Shown in pieces: positions 26,594 to 35,218 of a DNA stretch of 64,000 nt. Position 1 is the stretch's first letter, and every line of letters starts with the position of its first letter. Source of the DNA: Pedobacter sp. SL55. Its GTDB lineage: Bacteria > Bacteroidota > Bacteroidia > Sphingobacteriales > Sphingobacteriaceae. The translations under genes were made by a program, and so were the position numbers. The notes beneath the pieces are model-generated. The model worked only from the letters and a program-made list of their open reading frames with translations, did no database searches and had not been told where the DNA came from. Location of the stretch: contig NZ_CP113059.1 in NCBI RefSeq assembly GCF_026625705.1, forward strand, positions 2,666,001 through 2,730,000, in the 5' to 3' direction.

Positions 26594-27314
26594 TATTCGT
26601 TTATGTTTTTAAGTGCTTCGTTTATGATTGCTTCACTTGTGGTTACTATTCTAAATTCAACTCTTCTTGATTTACCATTATCAATTGGTTGTTTACTGTC
26701 GAAGGAAATTTTATAATCTTTATCAACGGTACGACCATAAGAAAGTCCATTGGCTGTAAGCCAATATTGCAGTCTTTCTTTTTCGGCCGGCTGCAAGTTG
26801 ATAAAATAGTTTTGAGAACGTAAAAAACCCAAAACATTTCTTGCCCTGTCTTGCGACAGCTTCATGTTATCAATATAAGGGTCTCCAGACAGTTTAATAG
26901 GTTTACTGTCTGTGTGTCCCTCAATTCGAATTTCAGCAATTTTATCGTGATATTTTTTTTGCAACACAACATGAAGGTATTTTGGAAGAAAGTCGCTCAA
27001 GATAGTTCGAAAGTGGGTAGTGATATCGGCGCTGCCTTCGCTAAAAAAAGCACTTGTGGATTTGTAAATTTTATTGATAAGTCATTGTCAAGCTTCAAAT
27101 TCCATTTGGCGAAGTCATTTTTAAAAGCTTTGTTAAGTTCATTGTATAGGGAGACTTTTGACTCTTCATAGTCTTTAAATATTTGATTCTGTTCTTTCTG
27201 CCTTTTTTCTACTAGTGCCATATAGGAAATTGACATAAATAGAAAAATTACCATTAAGACCGTCATAAGGTCTGCTAGAGGAATCCAATGACTTTCTTTT
27301 TTTGTTCCTGACAT
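26593..27314 (-). CDS. zorB: Zorya protein ZorB (MotB/OmpA-like), frameshifted in this sequence
   Basis: Two overlapping frames (26997-27314 and 26593-27000) form one ~240-residue protein. N-terminus: single transmembrane helix PLADLMTVLMVIFLFMS with the proton-path Asp at residue 15, as in MotB. C-terminus: OmpA-like peptidoglycan-binding domain with IEGHTDSKP and DRARNVLGFL. The break is in a run of seven A (plus strand, about 27042-27048). Five or eight bases would restore VLFSEGSADI or similar, the expected OmpA strand. It is first in the operon, before zorA. Confidence 0.82.
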
Positions 27315-27524
27315 TTATGCAACGGAGTATTTTATCAAATTATGTGGAATAGTTATAAATGGAAACAACGATGAGAACTTGTAATTGTAGTTCATGGATT
27401 ATTAAGTAAGCGTTTATTTCAATAGATTTAAATATGCAATGCAATGAAAAATACAATATGATTTCAGTTATCTGTGAAAAAATGATCTAATTTTAAGTAG
27501 AATCTCAAAAATATTGATTTAAGC

Positions 27525-28592
27525 TCAATACCTCTCCACCGCCCCGTGCAACTGCTCCCTAAACCCATAAATCTCATCCAAGCTATTTAGCAAAACTTTT
27601 TCTCCGGCATCTTTGCCCTTATGAAAAAGTTCGATGTATTTATTAGCACTATTAAAATGCAAGCGGCAAAGCGGTTTACGGTTATTATCGTCTAGCAACA
27701 CTCCGAAATAAGATTGCGTATCTCTAGCCGCAATGCGATCTGATGTAAGTTTCTCACGCAAAATCGCCTTTACAATTTGGAAAGCTTCTAATTCTTCGTC
27801 GGTGGTAATTACTTTTGGCGTATCGTTGTTATCATCTATAGAATTAACTGTCTGTTCTTCAGTTTTACTTTCAATGTTTTCATTGATGTGTAGGGCCGAT
27901 TTTAAACGATGGCTAATAGACTCGTTAATAGAGATGGCCAGTGCTTTTTTAGCATATTCTTTAAAAGCAACCATTCTGCTGGCAATTAAAGGTTTATCGA
28001 AAAAACGGCTCACCAATAACTTAACCAATTCATCAGAAGGCTGTTCAATTTCTTTTTCGAACTCTTTTCTAATGGCCTTGATGTACTTTAACGCTTCGGC
28101 AGAATCTAAAATGGTCTCCAGATGGTAACCTTGTTTGGTAAAGCTTTCTAAAACTTTAATGGCATTGTCTTTCAAATCTTCTATATTAATGGTCAAGAAC
28201 GGCTTCTCGTCCATAATATTAGGTTGCTCTAAATCGGTGTAGAAATTATAAATCACACCATTTGTGAGCACACCAAAACGGGCTTTAGATACATGGAAAT
28301 AACGATGTAATTGAGAGTTGTGGGCGTCTGCATTTTCTTTCCAATGCTTACATTCGATGATGAGGATGGGTTCGTTATCTCTTTTAATGATGTAATCTAC
28401 TTTTTCGCCCTTTTTGGTGCCAATATCACAAATATGTTCGGGTATAACCTCTGTTGGATTAAAAATATCGTAGCCTAAAATTTGAATAAAAGGCATTACG
28501 AAGGCATTTTTTGTGGCTTCCTCGGTGTTAATCTGTTCTTTCAAATGAACTACCCTTTGATGAAGCTGCTCTAGCTTTAATTTTAAATCCAT
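27525..28592 (-). CDS. Type I restriction enzyme R-subunit N-terminal-like nuclease protein
   Basis: 355 residues from the ATG at 28592; the frame can be extended to a TTG at 28616 but the ATG is preferred. Residues ~20-140 contain the HsdR_N-like PD-(D/E)XK core: KNAFVMPFIQILGYD, KVDYIIKRDNEPILIIECKHW, then a Q-helix SQLHRYFHV. No helicase domain follows; instead there is a ~200-residue C-terminal region unlike HsdR. Stand-alone proteins of this type are common in Bacteroidota and are of unknown role. It is upstream of zorB on the same strand with a 210-bp gap, so it may or may not belong to the island. Confidence 0.78.
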   Translation of the reverse strand: MDLKLKLEQLHQRVVHLKEQINTEEATKNAFVMPFIQILGYDIFNPTEVIPEHICDIGTKKGEKVDYIIKRDNEPILIIECKHWKENADAHNSQLHRYFHVSKARFGVLTNGVIYNFYTDLEQPNIMDEKPFLTINIEDLKDNAIKVLESFTKQGYHLETILDSAEALKYIKAIRKEFEKEIEQPSDELVKLLVSRFFDKPLIASRMVAFKEYAKKALAISINESISHRLKSALHINENIESKTEEQTVNSIDDNNDTPKVITTDEELEAFQIVKAILREKLTSDRIAARDTQSYFGVLLDDNNRKPLCRLHFNSANKYIELFHKGKDAGEKVLLNSLDEIYGFREQLHGAVERY

Positions 28593-28773
28593 GTGTTTAT
28601 CGGTTGGTACTCCCAAAAGTACTAAGCCGATTTTGCATCATTTTACGGGAAACCGTAAAGGGCTAAAAAAAGTTTTTATTGATTTAGGGATGAGGTATCA
28701 GGTATCAGTTGTTAGGTATTAGTGGTCAGTTGGGCTTTTATCATTCCATCATCTAATTATCAAATCAACGCCG

Positions 28774-29442
28774 TTAAATAATTTTCTTATCCTTACAGTA
28801 GGCAATTAGCTGCTCATTACTAAAGATATTAAGTTTGGTTTTGATGGTGCTTAAACGTTTTTCGACACTGCTTAAACCAGAGGGTTTAATATTTTTTTGT
28901 TGCAGGTAATGCGGAATATTTTTTTGGGGTACGCCCTGCGAGAGTAAGAAAACCAATTCGGTATCAAATTCATTAAATTGATGATGCTTTTCTTCGAAGT
29001 CTTTTTTGAGGTTTGCCGAAAAATGTTTTTTACCGTGGTAAGTATGTTGAATGGCATCTCTAAGGTCTTGTGCATCTCGGCGAGCTTTCGGCACAAATGC
29101 ATCTATATTTAATTCATCAAAAAGAGACTGCGCTACAGAGGCTCTGTTTTCGATAGAAAATATCAAGACTTTTAAATTGGGCTGTATTTTTCTTGCTGCA
29201 GCAATTAAGGCCTGCCCCGTGGTAATTTGTTGGCCTGGCATATCTTCTTCAAAAGACAGATCGGTAATGAGCAGTTCGTAAGGTTCGCCATCGTTAATGG
29301 CTTTTTCTATACGTTTAATTGCATCGTCGCAGTAATAAACATAATTTCTGCTATCGTGAGGTATTTTGAGCTCTTCCAATGTTCTTTGTATAGAGTAATT
29401 GATGGTTTCGTGATCTTCTGCAATTAATACTTTTTTAAACAT
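28774..29442 (-). CDS. Response regulator, REC plus C-terminal HTH
   Basis: 222 residues. The receiver domain (1-~125) has acidic D10, phospho-acceptor D61 in LLITDLSF, and the K in FVPKARR. The C-terminal ~60 residues (ELVFLLSQGVPQKNI, LSSVEKRLSTIKTKL) resemble a LuxR-type HTH in diverged form. It lies 11 bp downstream of the TPR histidine kinase, its obvious cognate partner. Confidence 0.88.
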   Translation of the reverse strand: MFKKVLIAEDHETINYSIQRTLEELKIPHDSRNYVYYCDDAIKRIEKAINDGEPYELLITDLSFEEDMPGQQITTGQALIAAARKIQPNLKVLIFSIENRASVAQSLFDELNIDAFVPKARRDAQDLRDAIQHTYHGKKHFSANLKKDFEEKHHQFNEFDTELVFLLSQGVPQKNIPHYLQQKNIKPSGLSSVEKRLSTIKTKLNIFSNEQLIAYCKDKKII

Positions 29443-29453
29443 AAGGTAGTTTT

Positions 29454-31115
29454 TTAGGAAATAGGGAAAGAAATTTTAATCTCCAACCCAGTTTCAGTTA
29501 ATGTTTCAAAAGTAATTGACCCCGAAATATTTTTAATACGGTTTCCCGTATTTGTCAATCCATTTTTAAATTGAGCGCTTTTAGGAATACCAACACCGTT
29601 ATCTTTATAGTATATCTTAATTTCTTGGTTATTGTGCTCAAATGAAACTGACACTTGGGTTGCGCCACTATGTTTCGCCATGTTTACCATTAATTCTTGC
29701 AAAATATGTTCTATTTCAAATTGTACTTTTGCAGTTGTTTTCTCCCACAATTGTTTGGTATTGCCATTAATTTTTGCGGTAACAACTGGTGATGAGAAGG
29801 AATTAATCAAGTTTTTTACTTTTTTATGGAAATCGATCAATATCGTTGGTGTCTGATCGTATGAAATATCCCTAGATTTCTCATACATATCTTCTATTTT
29901 ATCCAATATTGCTTCTTTATCTATTTCATCTTGATTTTCGATTTCGATCATTACCCTATAAAGACCATTGGCAACCACATCATGTACTTTTTTAGAAGTT
30001 TTAAGTTGATTTTCTTTAATTGCTTTTTCTGCAATTAGCTTAATGTGCTGTTGGCGTTTTTTATACCAAAATAATCCTGTAGCTAAAATTAAAATAGCAA
30101 TGATAGTAATAATGATGATCTGGTAAGTTTTTTCGGTATTCTTTTTCTGTAAGACTAAATTATCTGCTTTATGTTTTTCGGTTTCAAACTTAATGAGTGC
30201 AAAACGGTTTTTAGCAAGGTTTCTAGCTGTTTGTAAACTGTCGTCTAGTTTAAGGTAACGATCAAAGTAAGCATCTCTATTTGGTTTAGGGCTAAATTTG
30301 ATGAGCTTTTGCAGGGCGAATAGCTGGTCATCGGCACTATTTAATTGCTGTGCATTGGCTAACATTTTCTTAGCGTAGTACAGCGCAGAATCGGGTTGAT
30401 ATTTGGCATAGTAATCGGCAATGTAATGATAGCTAGAATTTAAGCCCCATAAGTCTTGTTCTTTTTGACGTATGCTTAAGGCTATTTTTAGTTCGGGCAA
30501 TGGATTGTAACCTAGATTTAGGTGCCATTTTGTGACCGCTACATTAGATAATATCATTGCATAAGTTATCTTATCTCTTTTACTTTTTTGTAATAATCTG
30601 TTATAAATAGCTAAGGCGTTTTTATATTGTTTTGATCCTTGATAGGCATTTGCTTTGTTGTTTAGGTAAAGTAAAATTGAGCTGGAATCTGTAGCGAATT
30701 TAATTGCTAGATCATAAAATTTAATAGCGTTATCATAATTTCTGAGACGTTCATTGGCAATAGCCAGATTGTTGTAGTTGGAGTGGAGGTAGGGATAATC
30801 TTCTTTTTTCTCTTCATTTAGATAGGATAGTGCTTCGAGAGAGAGTTCTTGTCCGCCAAAGTAATCTCCTATGTTAGTAGAGATGATTGCCGAGTTTACC
30901 AAACAGTTGGCTACGCCGATACTATCTCTGCGTTGAAGAAAAATTTCTTTTGCTTTTTCAAAGAAGATAAATGCACTGTCTGGTTTTTGAGTATCTCTGT
31001 AGGTATAAGCTTGGTCGTGAAAAGGATTTGCGTCTTTATCTCTCTTATTGTTCTGCTGGTTTGCAGAGCACGAAAGTAAAAAAAGACTAATAAAAAGTAG
31101 GTAGAGGCGTGTCAC
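29454..31115 (-). CDS. TPR-containing sensor histidine kinase
   Basis: About 553 residues from a GTG at 31115, chosen because it gives a compact leader with lipobox-like LLSCSANQ; a TTG at 31157 would add 14 residues. The order is: lipid-anchored signal, ~6 TPR-like repeats (residues ~35-290), one transmembrane helix (IIIITIIAILILATGLFWY), a HisKA_3-type dimerisation helix with KKVHDVVANGLYRVM (phospho-His), and an HATPase domain with NMAKHSGA and KDNGVGI. It is a Bacteroidota-style two-component sensor; the signal is unknown. It forms an operon with the downstream response regulator. Confidence 0.87.
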   Translation of the reverse strand: MTRLYLLFISLFLLSCSANQQNNKRDKDANPFHDQAYTYRDTQKPDSAFIFFEKAKEIFLQRRDSIGVANCLVNSAIISTNIGDYFGGQELSLEALSYLNEEKKEDYPYLHSNYNNLAIANERLRNYDNAIKFYDLAIKFATDSSSILLYLNNKANAYQGSKQYKNALAIYNRLLQKSKRDKITYAMILSNVAVTKWHLNLGYNPLPELKIALSIRQKEQDLWGLNSSYHYIADYYAKYQPDSALYYAKKMLANAQQLNSADDQLFALQKLIKFSPKPNRDAYFDRYLKLDDSLQTARNLAKNRFALIKFETEKHKADNLVLQKKNTEKTYQIIIITIIAILILATGLFWYKKRQQHIKLIAEKAIKENQLKTSKKVHDVVANGLYRVMIEIENQDEIDKEAILDKIEDMYEKSRDISYDQTPTILIDFHKKVKNLINSFSSPVVTAKINGNTKQLWEKTTAKVQFEIEHILQELMVNMAKHSGATQVSVSFEHNNQEIKIYYKDNGVGIPKSAQFKNGLTNTGNRIKNISGSITFETLTETGLEIKISFPIS

Positions 31116-31187
31116 AGCTTTGAATTTACCCAAAACTACAAAAAACAATGTAAACAAAAATAGAGTAACTATATTTTAGAATCTAAG

Positions 31188-31212
31188 AAGCAAGGTGCCT
31201 AGCACCTTGCTT
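31188..31212 (-). terminator. Hairpin terminator after the small secreted peptide gene
   Basis: Perfect 11-bp arms AAGCAAGGTGC and GCACCTTGCTT around a CTA loop, 10 bp past the stop at 31222. The T-run is weak. Confidence 0.55.
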
Positions 31213-31221
31213 GAGGTTAAA

Positions 31222-31446
31222 TTATGGTTTTGGTGGTGGGTTTTGTCCAGAACCACCACCTGGATTAGCCGGACCTGGGCCATCAACGCTGGTGTCGCCG
31301 CCGTCACCATTAGGATCTGTATTTGGGTCGCCATCTTCGCCATTGCTTTGGCTTACATAAATGGTACCTCCGGTATTGCAATTTGAAGATTGACTTGAAG
31401 GAGAAATTAATCCCATAAGGATTGCAATAAAAATTGGAATAAACAT
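31222..31446 (-). CDS. Small secreted Gly/Pro/Asp-rich peptide
   Basis: 74 residues: a hydrophobic leader (MFIPIFIAILMGLIS) then SSNCNTGGTIYVSQSN and a low-complexity tail rich in G, D, N and P (GDGGDTSVDG, PGPANPGGG). No family is recognised. Support comes from the leader, the hairpin directly after the stop and the structured upstream region. The low-complexity tail makes a chance ORF possible. Confidence 0.45.
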   Translation of the reverse strand: MFIPIFIAILMGLISPSSQSSNCNTGGTIYVSQSNGEDGDPNTDPNGDGGDTSVDGPGPANPGGGSGQNPPPKP

Positions 31447-31784
31447 TTTGTCAAAAATTTAAAAGTTGAATAATTGCAGTTCTGAGCGAACCGTTCGCTC
31501 GGTTTACTGTGATTTATTCAGAAGGCCTTCTGAAATTTTTGGGAAGTGTTTCGAGTTTCAACCGTGGGAACTTATAAAGCTTCCCAGTCCAATATTTCGC
31601 TACCGCGATATCCACTCATTTTTTTAAAACCAGATTTCGTGTTTGTTTTTTGTGACTGATTTCGAAAGCAAAGATGTGGGCTTGAAATAGCTTTAAAGAA
31701 GGAATTCCAATGATTCCAATGAGATTCCAATTAGTATTGTAGTATTCCAAAAATTCCGTTTATTTTCGCTTAAATCTTTTAGGA
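31447..31784. other. Intergenic region with hairpins and iterated ATTCCAA motifs
   Basis: No gene. Perfect palindromes: GAGCGAAC-c-GTTCGCTC (31484-31500) and TTCAGAAGGCCTTCTGAA (31517-31534). TGGGAAG (31540-31546) and TGGGAA (31565-31570) can both pair with CTTCCCA (31580-31586). ATTCCAA occurs four times between 31704 and 31750, just before the plus-strand gene at 31785. Confidence 0.6.
31704..31750. promoter_or_regulatory. Four iterated ATTCCAA motifs upstream of the gene at 31785
   Basis: Copies at 31704, 31713, 31724 and 31744, spaced 9, 11 and 20 bp, close to whole turns of the helix. This spacing is what a cooperatively binding regulator would use. No regulator is identified. Confidence 0.35.
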
Positions 31785-32525
31785 ATGCTCGAACAACGGA
31801 AAGAAAAAGTAACAACCACCTACCAGCGATTAAAAAAATCAGGAAAATTATCAGCTAACTTATTACATCCAACTACGGCCAATTTGCGAAACGAATGTGT
31901 CATTGTTTTTTCGAAATGTCCTGATGAAAGAATAAGAAGTATCTTAAAAGGATTTGGCGTGGAGATTTCTATTGCAGCTGATATTAGAAATATTGACCCC
32001 GATAAGTTTAGACCGTTAAGGAAATTTATATTAGAAGAAATCGAAAATCCCAATATCCAAACTGTTGAGTTGCTAGCTTGGTTGTTAAAATTTTACGACG
32101 CAGAAATACAGCCAATTACTAATCCTATAAAGACGCCAATTTATAAGCAGAAGTATTTCCAAATTGTTGCTGTTTTGTTATTATTAATTGCCATATATGT
32201 GGTTTGGCCAAGGCCTAAATGTATGTATTGGGATGGATCAGCTTATCAGCAAAAAGATTGTAACCAGGCTGCTGAGGAAGAGTTAAAGGCTGTTCGCTTA
32301 GACGACAGCAAATTGAAGCGCTTTAAGAGAATAACCAGACCAGATACCATCAACTATAAGGATATTGGTAGAGTTTGGTATATGAAGATAGATACAGTAC
32401 CAGATTTTTTTACAGATAGTGGAATGCATCCAGTGGATGAGGAGAAACAATTAAAGCCTATTACAAAATACATTATTGATAAGTATATTTTGAAGAAAAA
32501 AGATACAACAGTTGTTGGGGGGTAG
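31785..32525 (+). CDS. Hypothetical single-pass membrane protein
   Basis: 246 residues. The N-terminal ~120 residues are soluble and helical with NECVIVFSKCPDERIRSIL. One transmembrane helix (YFQIVAVLLLLIAIYVVW) lies near 128-145. The C-terminal ~100 residues begin MYWDGSAYQQKDC, a pattern seen in Bacteroidota membrane proteins with a periplasmic tail. Function is unknown. It is alone on this strand and preceded by the iterated ATTCCAA sites. Confidence 0.65.
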   Translation: MLEQRKEKVTTTYQRLKKSGKLSANLLHPTTANLRNECVIVFSKCPDERIRSILKGFGVEISIAADIRNIDPDKFRPLRKFILEEIENPNIQTVELLAWLLKFYDAEIQPITNPIKTPIYKQKYFQIVAVLLLLIAIYVVWPRPKCMYWDGSAYQQKDCNQAAEEELKAVRLDDSKLKRFKRITRPDTINYKDIGRVWYMKIDTVPDFFTDSGMHPVDEEKQLKPITKYIIDKYILKKKDTTVVGG

Positions 32526-32556
32526 AATAAATATTTTTGAAAAATTAACAGGTAAC

Positions 32557-32607
32557 GTCGGCGAGGGCGCCAACCTTGGATAGGCTTTCGCTGGCATCCT
32601 CGCCAAC
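32557..32607. repeat. Imperfect inverted repeat (REP-like)
   Basis: GTCGGCGAGGGCGCCAAC (32557-32574) is nearly complementary to GCTGGCATCCTCGCCAAC (32590-32607). It lies between convergent genes and could double as a terminator, although no T-run is present. Confidence 0.5.
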
Positions 32608-32641
32608 AAACAAGTGTAAAGAATAGCGATTAGAATGCTTA

Positions 32642-33520
32642 TTAATGAAAAACCCTTCCCGAAAACATCATTGCTTCGTTCCATTTTTCCATATCCAAAT
32701 TCAGCTGAACACCTTTTGAATTTAAGTAACTAATTACATTTTCTGTAGAGATATTGCCTGTTAAATCATCTGCAGCCATTGGGCAACCGCCAAAACCTTT
32801 TAAAGCGCTATCCATACGGGTGCAACCTGCGGCAAGGGCAGCTTCAATTTTTTCTAGGCGTTGCTGCGGTGTACTGTGTAAATGCAACCCGAACTCGATA
32901 TCTGGAAAAGCCTGTACTAGGGGAGGAAAGATCTCCATTATTTTATCTGGAGTAGAAACGCCAACGGTATCAGCTACAGAAATGATTTTCACGCCTTTTT
33001 TTACCAATTCATTTGCCCAGTGCGAAACAATAGCTGTATTCCACTCATCGCCATAAGGATTACCAAAACCCATAGAAAGATAAACTACCACTTGCTTATT
33101 ATGCTTTTCGCAAAGGTTCAGTATTTCTTCTACGGTGTGTAAAGATTGCGCAATGCTAGCATTGGTATTACGCTGCTGAAAAGTCTCCGAAATAGAAAAG
33201 GGGAAACCTAAATAAGTAATTTCCGGATGTTTCACTGCATTTTCAACACCTTTCAAATTAGCGACAATAGCCAGTAATTTGGTAGTGCCAGACAAATCTA
33301 AACCAGCCAAAACTTCTTCGGTATCTCGCATTTGCGGAATGGCTTTTGGCGAAACAAAACTACCAAAATCTAAAGTGTCAAAACCAACTTTAAGCAAGAG
33401 GTTTAAGTATTCTATTTTGAGATCTGTAGGTACAAAATCATGTAAACCCTGCATGGCATCACGAGGGCACTCTACCAATTTAATTGGATTGTTAAAGTTT
33501 TCTGTTTTTATAGGCATCAT
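32642..33520 (-). CDS. Hydroxymethylglutaryl-CoA lyase
   Basis: 292 residues of the DRE-TIM metallolyase family. LVECPRDAMQG (R20, D21), the metal-binding HLH of FGLHLHSTPQQ and the active-site cysteine in KGFGGCPMA are all present. It cleaves HMG-CoA to acetyl-CoA and acetoacetate in leucine degradation and ketone-body metabolism. The first ATG overlaps the end of mgsA by 29 bp, so translation is probably coupled; a second in-frame ATG lies one codon in. Confidence 0.93.
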   Translation of the reverse strand: MMPIKTENFNNPIKLVECPRDAMQGLHDFVPTDLKIEYLNLLLKVGFDTLDFGSFVSPKAIPQMRDTEEVLAGLDLSGTTKLLAIVANLKGVENAVKHPEITYLGFPFSISETFQQRNTNASIAQSLHTVEEILNLCEKHNKQVVVYLSMGFGNPYGDEWNTAIVSHWANELVKKGVKIISVADTVGVSTPDKIMEIFPPLVQAFPDIEFGLHLHSTPQQRLEKIEAALAAGCTRMDSALKGFGGCPMAADDLTGNISTENVISYLNSKGVQLNLDMEKWNEAMMFSGRVFH

Positions 33521-33941
33521 AATCAGTTAATGCTGCGGTATAAGTGCCTTTCATGTAAGGCGATGAAATTAAGAAATCTGCAGTAGCTACATCGCAAGCC
33601 ATCGGAATATTCCAAACAATGCCTACACGTAGCAAAGCTTTCACATCTGGGTCGTGTGGTTGCGCCTCCATGGGGTCCCAGAAGAAAATTAGTACATCAA
33701 TTTCCGATTGTGCAATTAGGGCTCCAATCTGTTGGTCGCCGCCTAATGGGCCACTCAATAGTTTTTTTACTGGTAAACCTAAACTTTCTTCTAATAACCT
33801 ACCAGTTGTGCCAGTGGCCAATAAGCTGTGTTGACTAAGCGCATCTTTATTTGCTATAGCCCATTTAATCAGGTCGTCTTTGCGGTGGTCGTGGGCTACT
33901 AAGGCTATGGTTTTGTTGGCATTAAGTTGCTTCTGCGTCAT
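33492..33941 (-). CDS. mgsA: Methylglyoxal synthase
   Basis: 149 residues matching MgsA throughout: LVAHDHRKDDLI, LLATGTTGRLLEE, SGPLGGDQQIGA and FFWDPMEAQPHDPDVKAL. It converts dihydroxyacetone phosphate to methylglyoxal, bypassing lower glycolysis when phosphate is short. It overlaps ndh upstream by 20 bp and HMG-CoA lyase downstream by 29 bp. Confidence 0.96.
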   Translation of the reverse strand: MTQKQLNANKTIALVAHDHRKDDLIKWAIANKDALSQHSLLATGTTGRLLEESLGLPVKKLLSGPLGGDQQIGALIAQSEIDVLIFFWDPMEAQPHDPDVKALLRVGIVWNIPMACDVATADFLISSPYMKGTYTAALTDYDAYKNRKL

Positions 33942-35218
33942 GTGTTTGTTTGTATTCTTTATAAGGTTTAAATGGTCTGATGATTAATCTAGTACCTCTG
34001 TCGTAGCTAAAGTAACTCCAAACCCAATTTACGAAAACTACCAATTTGTTCCTAAAGCCTACTAAGGTCATTAAATGTACGAACATCCAAGTAAACCAAG
34101 CAAATATTCCTTGAAATCTTATCTTATTGATATCTACCACCGCTCTATTTCTTCCAACCGTGGCCATTGCACCTTTATCGAAATACTTGAAAGCTTCTGT
34201 AGGTTTGTTTTCTATTAAGTTTACTAAATTTTTGGCTAGTAGTTTTCCCTGTTGTATGGCTACTGGTGCTACGCCCGGGTGTCCGTTTGGGGTATCTTCG
34301 GTAATCATTGCCGCTACATCGCCAACTGCAAAAATGTTTTGATAACTATCTACCAAATTAATTTCGTTCACTTTTAAACGATTTCCCCTCACTACAACTT
34401 CGGTATTTAAGCCTTCTAGCACTACGCCTTTTACACCTGCGCTCCAAACTACCGTGGCAGCACCAATTTTTCGGCCATCAACAAGTGAAAGTGTTTGTCC
34501 GTCGTAATTTTGCACACGGGCCTCGGTGTAAACAGTTACGCCGAGTTCTTCTAAAAATTGTTTAGCTTTTTGTTGTGCGGGTACAGACATGGCGCCCAAC
34601 AGTTCGGGAGAGCCTTCAATTAAGTAAATATTAACTTTATCTAAATCTAGCTCTGGGTAATCGTTTTTTAGTACGTGCTTTTTTAAGTTCGCCAATGGCG
34701 CCGGCGGTTTCTACACCTGTTGGCCCGCCACCAACCACAACAAAATTAAGTAGCTCACTTTCTTTAAGAGGATCTTTAGCTATAATTGCCGCTTCCAAGT
34801 TTTGCAGTATTAAGCTACGCAGATTTAGTGCTTCGGGGATGGATTTCATGGGCATAGCATGCTGCGAAATTTCTGTTTGCCCAAAATAGTTACTGGTAGA
34901 TCCAGTGGCGATTACAAGGTAGTCGTAATCAATATCACCAATGGTAGTTTCTAATCTGTTTTGTTCCGGAATTACTTTTTTTACTTCTGTAACGCGAAAT
35001 TTTAAATTTTTCTGTCCTTTAAAAATCTTACGGATAGGGAAGGCGATAGAATCTGCTTCTAAGCCTCCAGTAGCTACTTGATAAAGTAAAGGCTGAAAAG
35101 TATGGTAGTTGTGCTTGTCTAAAATAAGCACATCTACATTTTTATTTTTTAGCTTTTTAGCCAATTCAATACCACCAAAACCACCGCCAACAATTACAAT
35201 TTTCTTTCTGTTTTCCAT
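33922..35218 (-). CDS. ndh: Type II NADH dehydrogenase, frameshifted in this sequence
   Basis: Two frames (34637-35218 and 33922-34695) form one ~432-residue NDH-2, the non-proton-pumping NADH:menaquinone oxidoreductase at the inner membrane. It has the FAD motif VIVGGGFGGIELA, HNYHTFQPLLYQVATG, the NADH motif FVVVGGGPTGVETAG, FAVGDVAAM and a C-terminal amphipathic segment. The break falls in an A-run just after AGAIGEL (around 34680); removing one A continues into KKHVLKNDYPELDL. This is most simply a homopolymer sequencing error. First gene of the ndh-mgsA-HMG lyase operon. Confidence 0.88.
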
